Assembly: GCA_023229795.1 (NCBI GenBank)
Contig: JALNYP010000012.1
Location: 1-64,000 of the forward strand
Length of the DNA stretch: 64,000 bases
Source: Syntrophobacterales bacterium
GTDB taxonomy: Bacteria > Desulfobacterota > Desulfobaccia > Desulfobaccales > 0-14-0-80-60-11
Direction of reading: 5' to 3'
A program made the position numbers and the translations under genes. Position 1 is the first letter of the stretch; each line of letters starts with the position of its first letter. The notes beneath the pieces are model-generated. The model saw only the letters and a list, made by a program, of their open reading frames with translations, ran no database searches and was not told where the DNA came from. Below, piece after piece: positions 25,706 to 34,606 of this stretch.

Positions 25706-26686
25706 ATGATGTTGGATGGGCTCAATTTAATTTCAATATTCCTTACTATAGCAGGTTTATGCCTGTTCGAATCAGTAACCAGTATTGATAATGCAGTTAT
25801 AAACGCCGATGTCCTGGTCACGATGTCTCAGAGGGGCAGGCGCTGGTTCCTTCTTTGGGGGCTTATCTTTGCCGTTGTCGTGGTTCGTGGAGTTCTGCCC
25901 TGGCTAATCGTCTGGATGGCTACTCCCTCGCTCGGCCCCATAGACGCCCTTACAGCAACCTTCAGCAATGATCCGAGAGTGATAAAGGCAATTAAAGATT
26001 CATCTCCAATATTGCTGGCCGGTGGGGGAACTTTTTTGATATTTCTTTTTTTTAACTGGCTATTCATTGAGCCGAAAAAATATGGTCTTACGGGAGAACG
26101 TTTCATTCATTCGCAAGGGATCTGGTTTTATGCCGTAGTCTCAATAATTCTCACTCTCATTGTTTGGTTTGCGCTTAAAGTCAATCCTTTTATGGCCTTT
26201 GGAGCGGTAGTTGGCTCAACCGCTTTTTTTATTACCCACGGCTTTAAGCAAAATGCCCAACAGCGCGAAGAACAGTTAGTTTCCGGAAAAGGAAACTTAA
26301 CTGACATAAGTAAGATTTTATATCTTGAAGTCATTGACGCCACTTTTTCCATTGACGGCGTACTGGGGGCGTTTGCATTTACGCTTTCCGTTCCACTAAT
26401 CCTGATTGGCAATGGTCTGGGCGCTTTAATCTTACGCCAATTAACAGTTGGAAATATTAAACGAATTAAAAAATACATTTATCTCAAAAATGGCGCCATG
26501 TATGCCATATTTTTCCTTGGCGCCATCATGCTTTTAGACAGTTTTGGCTTCCATATTCCCAGTTGGGTTTCGCCCATCGTTACCTTCCTGGTAATTGCCT
26601 ATTTCTTTATGCGATCCCGGAAGGTCTTGGCCGAATGCCCTAAGAAAAAAAAGAGAAACAAGGAATCGGCCCCGAAGCAGACTTAA
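25706..26686 (+). CDS. DUF475 / TerC-superfamily membrane protein
   Basis: 326 residues, ATG at 25706. About eight hydrophobic segments. TerC-type intramembrane acids are present: ESVTSIDNAV near residues 23-32 and EVIDATFSIDGVLGAF near 210-225, the paired 'S-x-D-N/G' motifs thought to bind a metal ion. The family DUF475 is a subgroup of TerC, linked to metal handling and tellurium resistance modules; no other ter gene is here. Base use is slightly more AT-rich than its neighbours. The basic C-terminus (KKKKRNK) is cytoplasmic. Probably a metal efflux or metal-loading protein. Confidence 0.85.
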   Translation: MMLDGLNLISIFLTIAGLCLFESVTSIDNAVINADVLVTMSQRGRRWFLLWGLIFAVVVVRGVLPWLIVWMATPSLGPIDALTATFSNDPRVIKAIKDSSPILLAGGGTFLIFLFFNWLFIEPKKYGLTGERFIHSQGIWFYAVVSIILTLIVWFALKVNPFMAFGAVVGSTAFFITHGFKQNAQQREEQLVSGKGNLTDISKILYLEVIDATFSIDGVLGAFAFTLSVPLILIGNGLGALILRQLTVGNIKRIKKYIYLKNGAMYAIFFLGAIMLLDSFGFHIPSWVSPIVTFLVIAYFFMRSRKVLAECPKKKKRNKESAPKQT

Positions 26687-26714
26687 TCTATCGATGGGCT
26701 GACATGCGAGGTCG

Positions 26715-27704
26715 ATGGTAATGGCTGCAAATTTGGATCTGGAACCGGTGTTTGACCTAAACCTGTACCTGGGCAAGGCGGTGGCCCCGGTCGTTGACAA
26801 GTTAACGGGGTGGGCCGTCGCCACCGTCAAGATGCTGCCCAATCTGGTGGTGGGCATTGCCATCGTCATCATTTTTTGGGTCTTGAGCGCCTACGCGGCC
26901 AGATTAGCCAACCGGCTCGTTTTCCGGTTCACCGGTTATAGGCACATTGCCAGACTTCTGGCCAGGATGACCACCCTGGCCGTCATCGGTCTCGGCTTTA
27001 TCCTGGCCCTTGACGCCCTTAACCTGGATAAGGCCGTGGCTTCAATGCTGGCCGGCATCGGCATCCTGGGCGTAGCTCTCGGCTTCGCCGGCAAAGACCT
27101 CTTCGCCGATTTCATCGCGGGCATAGTCCTGCATTTCGAACATCCCTTCCGTCTGGACGATCTGGTCAAGAGCGGCGATATGAGGGGCTACGTGGATACG
27201 ATAAAATGGCGCGCCACCATAATCCGCGGCAGGCTGGGCGAGAGGATTACCATTCCCAATAAGGACCTATTGGGCAAGCCGTTAATCAATTACTATTTTA
27301 GCGGACTTCGACGGATAGATTTATATGCGGGCATCGATTACGCCTCCGATCTCCAGCAGGCTGAAGACCTGGCTCTGGAAGCTGTGAGAGCTTTGGAACC
27401 GCCGTTGCGGGACCCCGATCGCCCGGTGGAATTCTTTTATGAGGAGTTTAGCGAGAGCTCGATTACTTTTCGTCTTCGTTTCTGGATTGAAAGGCCCGAC
27501 CAGCCGGTCTTTCTAAGGGCAAGGAGTGAGGCGATCAAGGCAATCAGACGGGCATTTAGCCACCATGGGATTACGATACCCTTCCCGATTCGGACCCTGG
27601 ATTTTGGAGTTACGGGAGGACAGATTCTGCGGGAACAATTAGAAGGCTTGAATATAGTCCTCTCAACGCCGGAGGAAAAAAATAAGCCAGAGACAAAACA
27701 ATAG
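26715..27704 (+). CDS. MscS-family mechanosensitive channel
   Basis: 329 residues; ATG 26715 has GAGG four bases upstream, a second ATG at 26721 is possible. Three membrane segments: about residues 36-58, 78-100 and the pore helix region about 105-130 (MLAGIGILGVALGFAGKDLFADFIAG), the Gly/Ala-packed TM3 of MscS. The beta domain follows with FEHPFRLDDLV and the C-terminal alpha/beta region to about 310. Length is near that of E. coli MscS (286). It relieves hypo-osmotic stress by opening under membrane tension. It follows the DUF475 gene by 28 bases and may be cotranscribed. Confidence 0.92.
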   Translation: MVMAANLDLEPVFDLNLYLGKAVAPVVDKLTGWAVATVKMLPNLVVGIAIVIIFWVLSAYAARLANRLVFRFTGYRHIARLLARMTTLAVIGLGFILALDALNLDKAVASMLAGIGILGVALGFAGKDLFADFIAGIVLHFEHPFRLDDLVKSGDMRGYVDTIKWRATIIRGRLGERITIPNKDLLGKPLINYYFSGLRRIDLYAGIDYASDLQQAEDLALEAVRALEPPLRDPDRPVEFFYEEFSESSITFRLRFWIERPDQPVFLRARSEAIKAIRRAFSHHGITIPFPIRTLDFGVTGGQILREQLEGLNIVLSTPEEKNKPETKQ

Positions 27705-27796
27705 GATAGAGGGGAAAAACACCTCACGGCCGGACTCCGGCCTCGTGCTGAAATCAATCGCGCCAGCTCTTCGGGCGGCAGGGGAGAATAAATCCG

Positions 27797-28264
27797 CTAC
27801 TCCCAGGCCGGAGAGATGCTGAGGCCTTGGTTCCCCAGACTGAGCTGCGCCCCCACCTGCTCCGACTTCAGGTTAAGCACCACCCCTTTGGTATTTTTTA
27901 ATACCATTCCCTCAGATCCTTTGATCAGGGTCGCACCGGCCTCGACGCCAAAATATTTGCCCGGGAAGTCGGATAGATTTTGCAAATTGTAGACCTCCCC
28001 TTTGGCGTTTATCGAGGTTAGGCCCACCGCGATCAGACTTAAACCCGATACTTTAAATTTGTAATCCTTCCCCTGGAAGTGAAGCACGCCGTCCCCCCAG
28101 GTCAATCCAAGTCCGGCCGCGGCCTGCGTGACTTTAATGCTCACTGTGCCGACAGGATTTCCCTGAGTATCCCCCTTACTCTTATCTTGAGCTCCTGCCG
28201 GGCAAACCGCAAAAGAGAGAACAACCACCAATGTCAGGCCTAAAAGAATTCCCTTGGTAGGCAT
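27797..28264 (-). CDS. Small secreted beta-rich protein, paralogue of 31260-31772
   Basis: 155 residues with signal peptide (about 1-25, ending AGA-Q). The mature part is Gly-rich beta sequence: LTWGDGVLHFQGKDYKFKV, GEVYNLQNLSDFPGKYFG, LKNTKGVVLNLKS. The same order of motifs (G-x-GxL-x-x-GKxY-x-FKVxGL; G-x-VYNL; N-x-GV) occurs in the gene at 31260-31772, so the two are paralogues. Family name not recalled with confidence; similar proteins occur widely in proteobacterial periplasms. Minus strand, divergent from the phospholipase-D gene. Confidence 0.75.
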   Translation of the reverse strand: MPTKGILLGLTLVVVLSFAVCPAGAQDKSKGDTQGNPVGTVSIKVTQAAAGLGLTWGDGVLHFQGKDYKFKVSGLSLIAVGLTSINAKGEVYNLQNLSDFPGKYFGVEAGATLIKGSEGMVLKNTKGVVLNLKSEQVGAQLSLGNQGLSISPAWE

Positions 28265-28393
28265 TTTTTCTCTTCACCTCCACGTTAGATATGCTCAAAA
28301 TCTAAGTTTTTAACCCATGAGTGTCAAGTTGGCCGTCAGGCTAAGCCAAAACTGCTTCCCCTTAGGTGCCGGGCAATTATTTTTCTCGGCCCG

Positions 28394-30175
28394 TTGATAA
28401 CTTTGGAAATATCCTTATGGTTAAAGAGAATTGCAGTTGTCTCCGTCTCCATCGGATTTTTTGCGCTGCTGCAAGCCTGGAGTCAGAAACCGGTATTCCA
28501 ACCTCTGAGAGATCTTGATAAGTTTTTCCGCATGGCTAACTTCCCTAACCCCGGTTTAGGGTATAGCAACGATGGACCTCGCCAAGGAGCAGGGCCCGTC
28601 CTTTTGTCTCTATTTCTTTTGGGTCTCGTGCTCCTGAACGGGTGCGCCACCCTCCCCTATGACTATCCTCGCCCCATTTCCACCGCCATTTACCTGCCTG
28701 AAAAGACCGATATGGGGAGAAGTATCCAGCCCTATGTGGCGCAGCATCACGGCGCTTCGGGATTCTACCTCATGTCCTCCGGGCTGGAGGCTTTCCTTGG
28801 CCGGATCCTGTTGATCGACGCGGCGGAAAAGTCCCTCGACCTGCAATACTATATCTTCCGGGCCGATCTTACCGGCAAGTTCATGTTAGACCACATCCTG
28901 GCCGCGGCGGCGCGCGGGGTGAGAGTGCGTCTGCTCCTGGACGATTGGCGAGAGACGGACCGGATGGATTGGTGGCTGACCATGATGGAAATTTACCCCA
29001 ATATCGAAGTGAGGGTCTTCAATCCCTTCGGAGGTCTGCGCTCAATGTTCCTGGCCCGGCCCTTCCAGGCGGTCTTTGGCCCTGAAAGGCTGAGAGCGCG
29101 CATGCACAACAAGGCGTTCATCGCGGACAACAGCGTGGCCATCGTCGGGGGACGCAATATTGCCGATGAATACTTCGGGGCCAGCAGTGACGTGTATATG
29201 CGTGATCTGGATGTCATGGCTTTGGGGCCTATCGTCCGGAAGGTGAGCGCAGATTTTGACGACTATTGGAACTGTGTGCTGGCGATCCCGCTCAAGGCCG
29301 TGGTCTCGTACCAGCCTACCACTGAAGACCTGATGAGCGCTCGCCGCGACCTGGAAATCGAGCGGGACTCCCTGAAGAATTCGGCCTACGGGGTCCAGAT
29401 GCAGGAAAGCGATTTTCTGAAACGGGCGGAGGCCGGCACCCTCCCGCTCGTGTGGGCGCCGGCCGAAGTTCTGGCGGACGATCCTTTAAAGGTGATCAAC
29501 CCGGGAGGCTCGGAGCGAACCGGAAAAATGGAGCGGCAACTCCGGGATTTCCTCGAATCGGCTCAAAGCGAGATCCTCATGATCTCGCCCTACCTGGTGC
29601 CCGGAGAGGCCGGGGTGCGATGGTTTAAGAAGATGCGGGAGCGCGGCGTCACCGTGAAGATCATTACCAACTCTCTGGCCTCCACGGACGCCAAGGTGGC
29701 CCAAATCGGCTATATGCGCTACCGCAAGGATTTTCTCCGGATGGGCGTTCAGCTTTATGAGATGAGACCGATGGCGGGGCCGCGCCGAGCTGAAGGCGGA
29801 TCACCGGGAAAAGCGCGCCACCTCTGGGTCGGCAGCTCTTCCCACGGAGCCTTGCACGCCAAGCTCCTCGTCCTGGATCGCCGGACGGTTTTTGTGGGCT
29901 CCTTCAACTTTGACCCGCGGTCGGCGATATCCGATACCCAGAATGGCATCGTCATCCACAGCCCCCAACTCGCGGCGCAGGCGGCTGACTTTTTTGACCT
30001 GGATGCCTCTCCCAGCCGCAGCTATCGGGTTACTCTCAGGGAAGGCGATGGTCTGGTGTGGATTACCGAAAAGAATGGCCGGGAGGTGCGCTACTATTCG
30101 GAGCCCGAGATTGGGTTCTGGGGCGGCTTCTCCGGGCGGTTGTTTTATTTGTTGCTCCCGGAATCAGTGCTGTAA
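28394..30175 (+). CDS. Phospholipase D / cardiolipin synthase-like protein, membrane or lipoprotein
   Basis: 593 residues from TTG 28394; ATG at 28532 is an alternative start. From that ATG the N-terminus becomes a lipoprotein signal with LLNGC (Cys near residue 80 of the long form). Two PLD domains carry HKD motifs: H238-N-K240-(x4)-D with GGRNIADEYF, and H488-x-K490-(x4)-D with GSFNFDPRS. These Ser/Asp-free HKD pairs form one active site that transfers phosphatidyl groups. Length and motif spacing fit ClsC-type cardiolipin synthases, but the lipid substrate cannot be read. It stands alone. Confidence 0.85.
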   Translation: MITLEISLWLKRIAVVSVSIGFFALLQAWSQKPVFQPLRDLDKFFRMANFPNPGLGYSNDGPRQGAGPVLLSLFLLGLVLLNGCATLPYDYPRPISTAIYLPEKTDMGRSIQPYVAQHHGASGFYLMSSGLEAFLGRILLIDAAEKSLDLQYYIFRADLTGKFMLDHILAAAARGVRVRLLLDDWRETDRMDWWLTMMEIYPNIEVRVFNPFGGLRSMFLARPFQAVFGPERLRARMHNKAFIADNSVAIVGGRNIADEYFGASSDVYMRDLDVMALGPIVRKVSADFDDYWNCVLAIPLKAVVSYQPTTEDLMSARRDLEIERDSLKNSAYGVQMQESDFLKRAEAGTLPLVWAPAEVLADDPLKVINPGGSERTGKMERQLRDFLESAQSEILMISPYLVPGEAGVRWFKKMRERGVTVKIITNSLASTDAKVAQIGYMRYRKDFLRMGVQLYEMRPMAGPRRAEGGSPGKARHLWVGSSSHGALHAKLLVLDRRTVFVGSFNFDPRSAISDTQNGIVIHSPQLAAQAADFFDLDASPSRSYRVTLREGDGLVWITEKNGREVRYYSEPEIGFWGGFSGRLFYLLLPESVL

Positions 30176-30237
30176 GCAGGGTGTGGGGGATAACCCCAGA
30201 ACTTGCAGAGTTTCTTTGAGATTATCCCCGTTCCGAT

Positions 30238-30582
30238 TCAGTGGTGGCCGCGGCCGTGCTCCCCGCGCTCGAAGCCTTCCCGCCCCTCTCCCCGGTGCTC
30301 GTAGTATTCCCGCCGGCGGTGCTCCCATTCCTCACGCTCTTCCTGCCCGGATATCTGGGGGACGGCATAAAAGAGGAACTGGGACAGGGGGTCCGCATAG
30401 GGCGCGGAATAATAATTGTTATAATTAGAAGGCGGGGGGTAGTAATAAGGATTGTTATAAGGAGGCGCATAGTACGGTGGCGGTTGTCCGAAGGCCGGAC
30501 TATTACCGCAGCCGTGGTATCCTTGGCCGCCCCAAGCCGTCAGGATCAAGGTCAGCCCCAAGATTAACCACAATTTCTTCAT
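30238..30582 (-). CDS. Small secreted Tyr/Pro/Asn-rich then Arg/His/Glu-rich protein
   Basis: 114 residues, ATG at 30582 with AAGGAGA six bases upstream. Signal peptide about residues 1-20. The middle (about 30-62) is low-complexity Pro/Tyr/Asn (PPYNNPYYYPP), then GQEE followed by a repeat-like charged end rich in Arg, Glu, Gly and His (EWEHRRREYYEH, GEHGRGHH). Such tails often bind metals or acidic polymers. No family recognised. Minus strand, close to the Spy-like gene, which could be its operon partner. Confidence 0.6.
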   Translation of the reverse strand: MKKLWLILGLTLILTAWGGQGYHGCGNSPAFGQPPPYYAPPYNNPYYYPPPSNYNNYYSAPYADPLSQFLFYAVPQISGQEEREEWEHRRREYYEHRGEGREGFERGEHGRGHH

Positions 30583-30719
30583 GGTGAATCTCCTTGGCAG
30601 ATTTTCAGGGGGATACTACCGGCCTTCTCACCGATATCAGAAAGAATCGCAAGCAGGGGGGGCAATGTCATCAGCCGGACGCAGAAGTTCCGTTTTCGGC
30701 AAGGATGGCCGGGTTCGGA

Positions 30720-31214
30720 TTATTTCTTCTCTCCAGGTGTCTCCTTCGTTTTCCCGGCTTCCTCCTTCATGCACTTTTCCATCATCTGGTGGCGCCACTC
30801 GCTCATAGAGAGCAGGTACTTGCCCTGCTGCACCGGAGTCAGCAGAGCCAACTCTTCGTCCCGTTGACTTTTAAAGGAAGCAAAGAGCTTATCCTGTCCG
30901 GCGGTAAGGTCGCAGACCAGAGTGCCGATCTTGGCCGGATCCGGTTTTTCGGCCGCCAACGCGGTCTTCAAATCCGCTTGGGATTTCTTCAACCCGGCGA
31001 TGATCTTTTGGCGCTCCGCGGCATATTTGTCGTCCACCGCCATAAAAGCCTTGTCTTTGTCAGGGGCAAGTTTCATCGGTTTGAGGATCTGCTCTTTCAT
31101 TTCCTTGAGCTGTTTCTCCATCTCCCCTTTAGCCTGCGCCAGGGCGGGGACCAGCAGCGCTACGGCTAGGATGGCAAACAGTGCGCCTAGCTTGAAATTG
31201 AAATTAGCTTTCAT
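30720..31214 (-). CDS. Spy/CpxP-like periplasmic LTXXQ protein
   Basis: 164 residues with signal peptide ending AQA (about residue 28). Mostly charged alpha-helix with two long segments (residues about 30-60 and 95-145). The LTxxQ motif appears as LTPVQQGKYLLSM near residue 133, the signature of the Spy/CpxP family of periplasmic chaperones and stress regulators. Metal-sensing proteins (ZraP, CnrX) are relatives. A second member with the same LTPVQQ motif is encoded at 59484. Function most likely envelope stress chaperone. Confidence 0.75.
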   Translation of the reverse strand: MKANFNFKLGALFAILAVALLVPALAQAKGEMEKQLKEMKEQILKPMKLAPDKDKAFMAVDDKYAAERQKIIAGLKKSQADLKTALAAEKPDPAKIGTLVCDLTAGQDKLFASFKSQRDEELALLTPVQQGKYLLSMSEWRHQMMEKCMKEEAGKTKETPGEKK

Positions 31215-31259
31215 ATCGTCCTCTCTTTGGCAAGATTTTAGAAGGCATGAACCAATTGA

Positions 31260-31772
31260 TTAGAGGGCTCGTTCCATGGCGATGGTAAAGCCTTCCGGCC
31301 CGATGCTCAGATTCAAGCCTTTCTGCTCGGCTACCAGGCGCAGGCGCACCCCTTGCTGATTCTGCACGATCAAGCCTCCCTTCCCTTTAATGACCGTGCC
31401 GCCGGCCTGAACCGCGGCATAGGGCCCCGGGAATTGCCCGACATCGAATAAATTATAAACATCTCCCTTGATGTCGGCCTTCTTGATCCCCACCCCCAAA
31501 ATCTGCAAACCCTTAACTTTGAAGGTGTATTGCTTGTCTTTGTACGTGAGAACTCCCTTACCCCACTCATACCCCACCCCTGCAGCAACCGAGGTCAGGG
31601 TTATTTTCACCTGACCCATGGGGTAGGGTTTGGCCAGGGCAGGTTCTTTACCGGCCGGGGCCGGTCCTTTCTGCCCAACTTCGGGCGCCTGACCCAAGGC
31701 ACTGATGGCGAAGGTCGCCACCATGAAAAGAGCTGCTGCCATGAGAACAAAGAAAGCTTTTGACCGTTTCAT
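31260..31772 (-). CDS. Small secreted beta-rich protein, paralogue of 27797-28264
   Basis: 170 residues with signal peptide (about 1-28, ending ALG-Q) and an Ala/Pro/Lys linker. The motif order of the paralogue is kept: YEWGKGVLTYKDKQYTFKVKG, GDVYNLFDVGQFPGPYA, VQNQQGVRLRLVAEQKG. The GK-x-Y-x-F-K-V core and G-x-VYNL are shared almost exactly. Unknown family. It sits 45 bases downstream (minus strand) of the Spy-like gene's upstream side, so the two may share an operon. Periplasmic or outer-surface location is inferred from the signal peptide. Confidence 0.75.
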   Translation of the reverse strand: MKRSKAFFVLMAAALFMVATFAISALGQAPEVGQKGPAPAGKEPALAKPYPMGQVKITLTSVAAGVGYEWGKGVLTYKDKQYTFKVKGLQILGVGIKKADIKGDVYNLFDVGQFPGPYAAVQAGGTVIKGKGGLIVQNQQGVRLRLVAEQKGLNLSIGPEGFTIAMERAL

Positions 31773-32087
31773 TCTACCTTCCTCCCTTCAGGGGACGGGC
31801 CCAGGTCCTGCCCCAAAATTGTGAATTAGTAAATTAAAATTAAAGCTGATATCCCCGATGTCAAGGAGAGTAATTTTAAAGGGAAGGATAAGGGGATCTT
31901 GTGATCCAGGGCGGCAATGCTTATCTTTTTTACGGAATCTCATTAAAATCAAAACTGGCGCTAATAATTTGCTGGATCTCCCTACTGCGGGCTTCCCGGC
32001 TTAAAGAATCATTGTTCTGGAGCTTGGACGGATAGATCCGGCAATTGGATCTTAAATCAATAATTGAATCTTGATAGGAGGATGGCG
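31773..32087. other. AT-rich divergent intergenic region
   Basis: 315 bases between a minus-strand and a plus-strand gene. It must contain both promoters; no RNA gene, strong hairpin or second coding frame is visible. Confidence 0.4.
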
Positions 32088-32489
32088 ATGAAATTCTGCG
32101 GAAAAAGCGCTCTCTTGGCACTTGCCCTGGCTCTGGTCTTGACCGCGGCGCCGGTGGCGGCCATTGAAAAAGCCGACATGATTAACGGCACCCAATGGAC
32201 CCAATGGTCCAATCAGGACAAGCTGGTCTATATCCGGGGCATAGGCAACTGGGCCGATTTTGTTACTGAGGCTCAGGCGCAAACGAGAAAGAAGACCTTT
32301 GAGTTCTGCATTTCCAAAGTCCTGGTGGACGAACTCAAAACCCAGACCCTGGGCGAAATTGTGGCGAAGGCCGATGCCTATTACCAGGAGAACCCCGATA
32401 AATTGAATACCCCCGTGATCGAGGTGGTATTGCGGCGCTGCACCAACGCCTGTCCGCTTGAAGGTGGCGCAAAGGAGAAAAAGCAATGA
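32088..32489 (+). CDS. Small periplasmic protein with two C-terminal Cys
   Basis: 133 residues from ATG 32088, chosen because AGGAGG (32076-32081) is six bases away while the ATG at 32082 abuts it. Signal peptide about 1-27 (ending VAA-IEK). The body has NGTQWTQWSNQDKLVYIRG and a C-terminal Cys pair (FCISK and RRCTNAC, three Cys in all) suited to a disulfide. I do not recognise the family; Rap1a/Tai-type immunity proteins share a loosely similar 'W-x-x-K-x-x-Y-x-x-G' pattern. It overlaps the next lipoprotein gene by four bases, so both are coexpressed. Confidence 0.6.
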   Translation: MKFCGKSALLALALALVLTAAPVAAIEKADMINGTQWTQWSNQDKLVYIRGIGNWADFVTEAQAQTRKKTFEFCISKVLVDELKTQTLGEIVAKADAYYQENPDKLNTPVIEVVLRRCTNACPLEGGAKEKKQ

Positions 32490-32716
32490 AAACATTTCTG
32501 GCTTTGACTTTGGCGGCCCTCCTGTTGGTGGGAGCCTGTACCGGCATGTCTAATACCGCCCAGCGGACCTTGAGTGGGGGAGCCATCGGCGCGGGCAGCG
32601 GGGCCCTCATCGGCGCCGCGGCCGGCTCTGCGGGCACCGGCGCGCTCATTGGGGGCGGAGCGGGACTCTTAGGCGGATACCTTTATGACCAATACGAGAA
32701 ATCCCAGGGCCGGTAG
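32486..32716 (+). CDS. Glycine-zipper outer-membrane lipoprotein
   Basis: 76 residues, ATG at 32486 overlapping the previous stop (ATGA). Lipobox LVGAC with the lipidated Cys at residue 18. The mature part is almost entirely glycine-zipper (SGGAIGAGSGALIGAAAG, LIGGGAGLLGGYLYDQ), the GxxxG pattern of YMGG/SlyB-like lipoproteins that insert into or associate with membranes. Length is at the short end of the family. It is cotranslated with the secreted protein before it; no other partner is visible. Confidence 0.85.
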   Translation: MKTFLALTLAALLLVGACTGMSNTAQRTLSGGAIGAGSGALIGAAAGSAGTGALIGGGAGLLGGYLYDQYEKSQGR

Positions 32717-32820
32717 AAGCGGAACGGATTGAGGCAAAGGGAGCCGGGAGAGACCCGATCTCTCCCTCCCCCCCCACCCACGGGAGCCCATCGGAGTACA
32801 CGTCCACCAGCAGATGCCGA

Positions 32821-33720
32821 TCACTCATTCCATCTCTTCTTGGGCGGTTTCCCGAACAGGAGATCCGGAGGCCTTTGGTAAATTCTCTCTACCAGGAGAT
32901 CCAGGGTCTCGGAGGTCTGCCCCAGTTTCTCCACCAGGGCATTGATCTGCCCCAGGGCCAGCCGGGATTTTCCCACCGTCTCCGGGAGCCTCATAGCCTC
33001 CAGGTCTTTTTTCGCATTGGCTATCAGGGTGCGCGTGCCCTCGAAAGTGCCTTTGGCCTCCAGGAGGATCTTGCCGACTTCCCCTTTCGCCACGTCTTTA
33101 TTAATCCGGGCGGAGATCTTTTTCAAATTGGTGGAACCGGCCTCAAGTTCAGCTATAATGCGCTTGGTTTTCTCGCCGCCAAAGAAATTTTGCATCTCCT
33201 GAAAGGTGAGCTTGGCCCCATCGGAGATGCCTTTCGTATCTAATTCCTTCAAATTGGCGATGACTTCATCTATCCCCGTGAGAATCCTCTTGATCTCCGA
33301 AGGTTGGGAAGGAATGACCGGGTAGGGCGCCACAAAAGTGAGCCGGGGAGGGACGTACGGCTTTTCCGGATTTTGAGGCATCAGGTTAACAAACATCACC
33401 CCGGTAATCCCCGTTAACTCCAATTGAGCTACATATTCTCGGGTCGGGTCAAATGTGAGATTGATGAGCATGACCACCCCGACCTGACGGTTGTCGGGGG
33501 CAATCACGATATCTTCCACCCGGCCCACCTTCACCCCTCTGAATTTAACTTCCGAATCCTTTTGCAGGCCCTGGACCGATTCATTGAAGTAGCTGATGTA
33601 TCTTCGGCCTCTCTCGAAGTATTGGCTGGCCCCTACCCAGATCAATACTATCGCGAGAATGATGAACCCGCCGGTGACAAAGAGCCCCAAGAGAAAACTG
33701 GAAAACTTCTTTCTGGCCAT
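32821..33720 (-). CDS. mlaD: MlaD/MCE-family lipid transport protein
   Basis: 299 residues, one N-terminal membrane anchor (about residues 10-30) and an MCE domain (about 38-120; VQGLQKDSEVKFRGVKVG is the diagnostic MCE start). A long helical C-terminus (about 150-290) could form the needle or coiled coil found in longer MCE proteins. MlaD binds phospholipid in the periplasm between the inner-membrane ABC complex and the outer membrane. It is the last gene of mlaE-mlaF-mlaD, separated from mlaF by one base. No mlaC or mlaB gene is present in the window. Confidence 0.9.
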   Translation of the reverse strand: MARKKFSSFLLGLFVTGGFIILAIVLIWVGASQYFERGRRYISYFNESVQGLQKDSEVKFRGVKVGRVEDIVIAPDNRQVGVVMLINLTFDPTREYVAQLELTGITGVMFVNLMPQNPEKPYVPPRLTFVAPYPVIPSQPSEIKRILTGIDEVIANLKELDTKGISDGAKLTFQEMQNFFGGEKTKRIIAELEAGSTNLKKISARINKDVAKGEVGKILLEAKGTFEGTRTLIANAKKDLEAMRLPETVGKSRLALGQINALVEKLGQTSETLDLLVERIYQRPPDLLFGKPPKKRWNE

Positions 33721-33721
33721 T

Positions 33722-34522
33722 TTATAATTCCCTTTCCTTCATTCTGGAAGGCAGGCGATTGAAGAAGTTATGGACTCGGGAATCCTGCGAGTGCTCCTGC
33801 AATTCCCGGGGGTCTCCCTCGGCAATCAGGCCTCGGGCCTCTCTGTCTATCATGATAACCCGGTGGGCAATATTGAAAATGGATTGCAGTTCATGGGTGA
33901 CCACCACCATGGTGATCCCCATCCCGGCATTGATGCCTTTAATGAGGATGTCTATCTCCGCCGCGGTCACGGGGTCCAAGCCGGCCGAAGGCTCATCGAA
34001 AAAAAGCACCTTGGGGTCCAAAGCCAGCGCTCTGGCCAGCCCCGCCCGCTTCTGCATCCCCCCCGAAAGCTCCTCGGGCAGATGATTCTCGTAACCTCCC
34101 AGGTTGACCATCCCCAGCTTCATCTTGACGATGCGGTCTATTTCTTCCTCGGGCAGATCCGTGTACTCTTGCAGAGGCAGGGCCACGTTCTCCCCCAGAG
34201 TCATGGAACCGAACAAGGCGCCGGCCTGAAAAGTCACGCCGATTTGGCGCCGCAATTTCACTTGCTCCGTTTCATCCGCCGTGTGGATATTGATGCCGTT
34301 GATCAACACCTGTCCGGCAAAGGGCTGGTAAATGCCGATCATTTGTTTCAGAAGGGTGGACTTGCCGCAGCCGCTCTCCCCCAAGATCACCAGAATTTCA
34401 CCCGGAAAAACTTCCAGGCTGACGTCTTCCAAAACGATATTTTCGCCATAGCCCGCGGTCAGCCTGTCCACCACGGCAACCGGCTTTTTTCCCTGACTCG
34501 CTGGAGTCTTGTCATCTGCCAA
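33722..34522 (-). CDS. mlaF: MlaF-type ABC transporter ATP-binding protein
   Basis: 266 residues. Walker A GESGCGKST, Q-loop (TFQAGALFGSM), signature LSGGMQKR, Walker B VLFFDEPSAGLDP and H-loop VVTHEL are all present. 'FQAGALFGSMTL' and 'EPSAGLDPV' with the short helical insert are the pattern of MlaF/MkL ATPases of MCE systems. It supplies ATP for phospholipid transport with the MlaE permease encoded upstream on the same strand. Normal family length. Confidence 0.95.
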   Translation of the reverse strand: MADDKTPASQGKKPVAVVDRLTAGYGENIVLEDVSLEVFPGEILVILGESGCGKSTLLKQMIGIYQPFAGQVLINGINIHTADETEQVKLRRQIGVTFQAGALFGSMTLGENVALPLQEYTDLPEEEIDRIVKMKLGMVNLGGYENHLPEELSGGMQKRAGLARALALDPKVLFFDEPSAGLDPVTAAEIDILIKGINAGMGITMVVVTHELQSIFNIAHRVIMIDREARGLIAEGDPRELQEHSQDSRVHNFFNRLPSRMKEREL

Positions 34523-34606
34523 GGCTGGTAATCCTCGCTAGGAAAGGGTGTATTCCGGCCAAAACCAGGGTCTTCCCCTCGGCTTCCGTCCAGCCCCGCC
34601 TGATAA

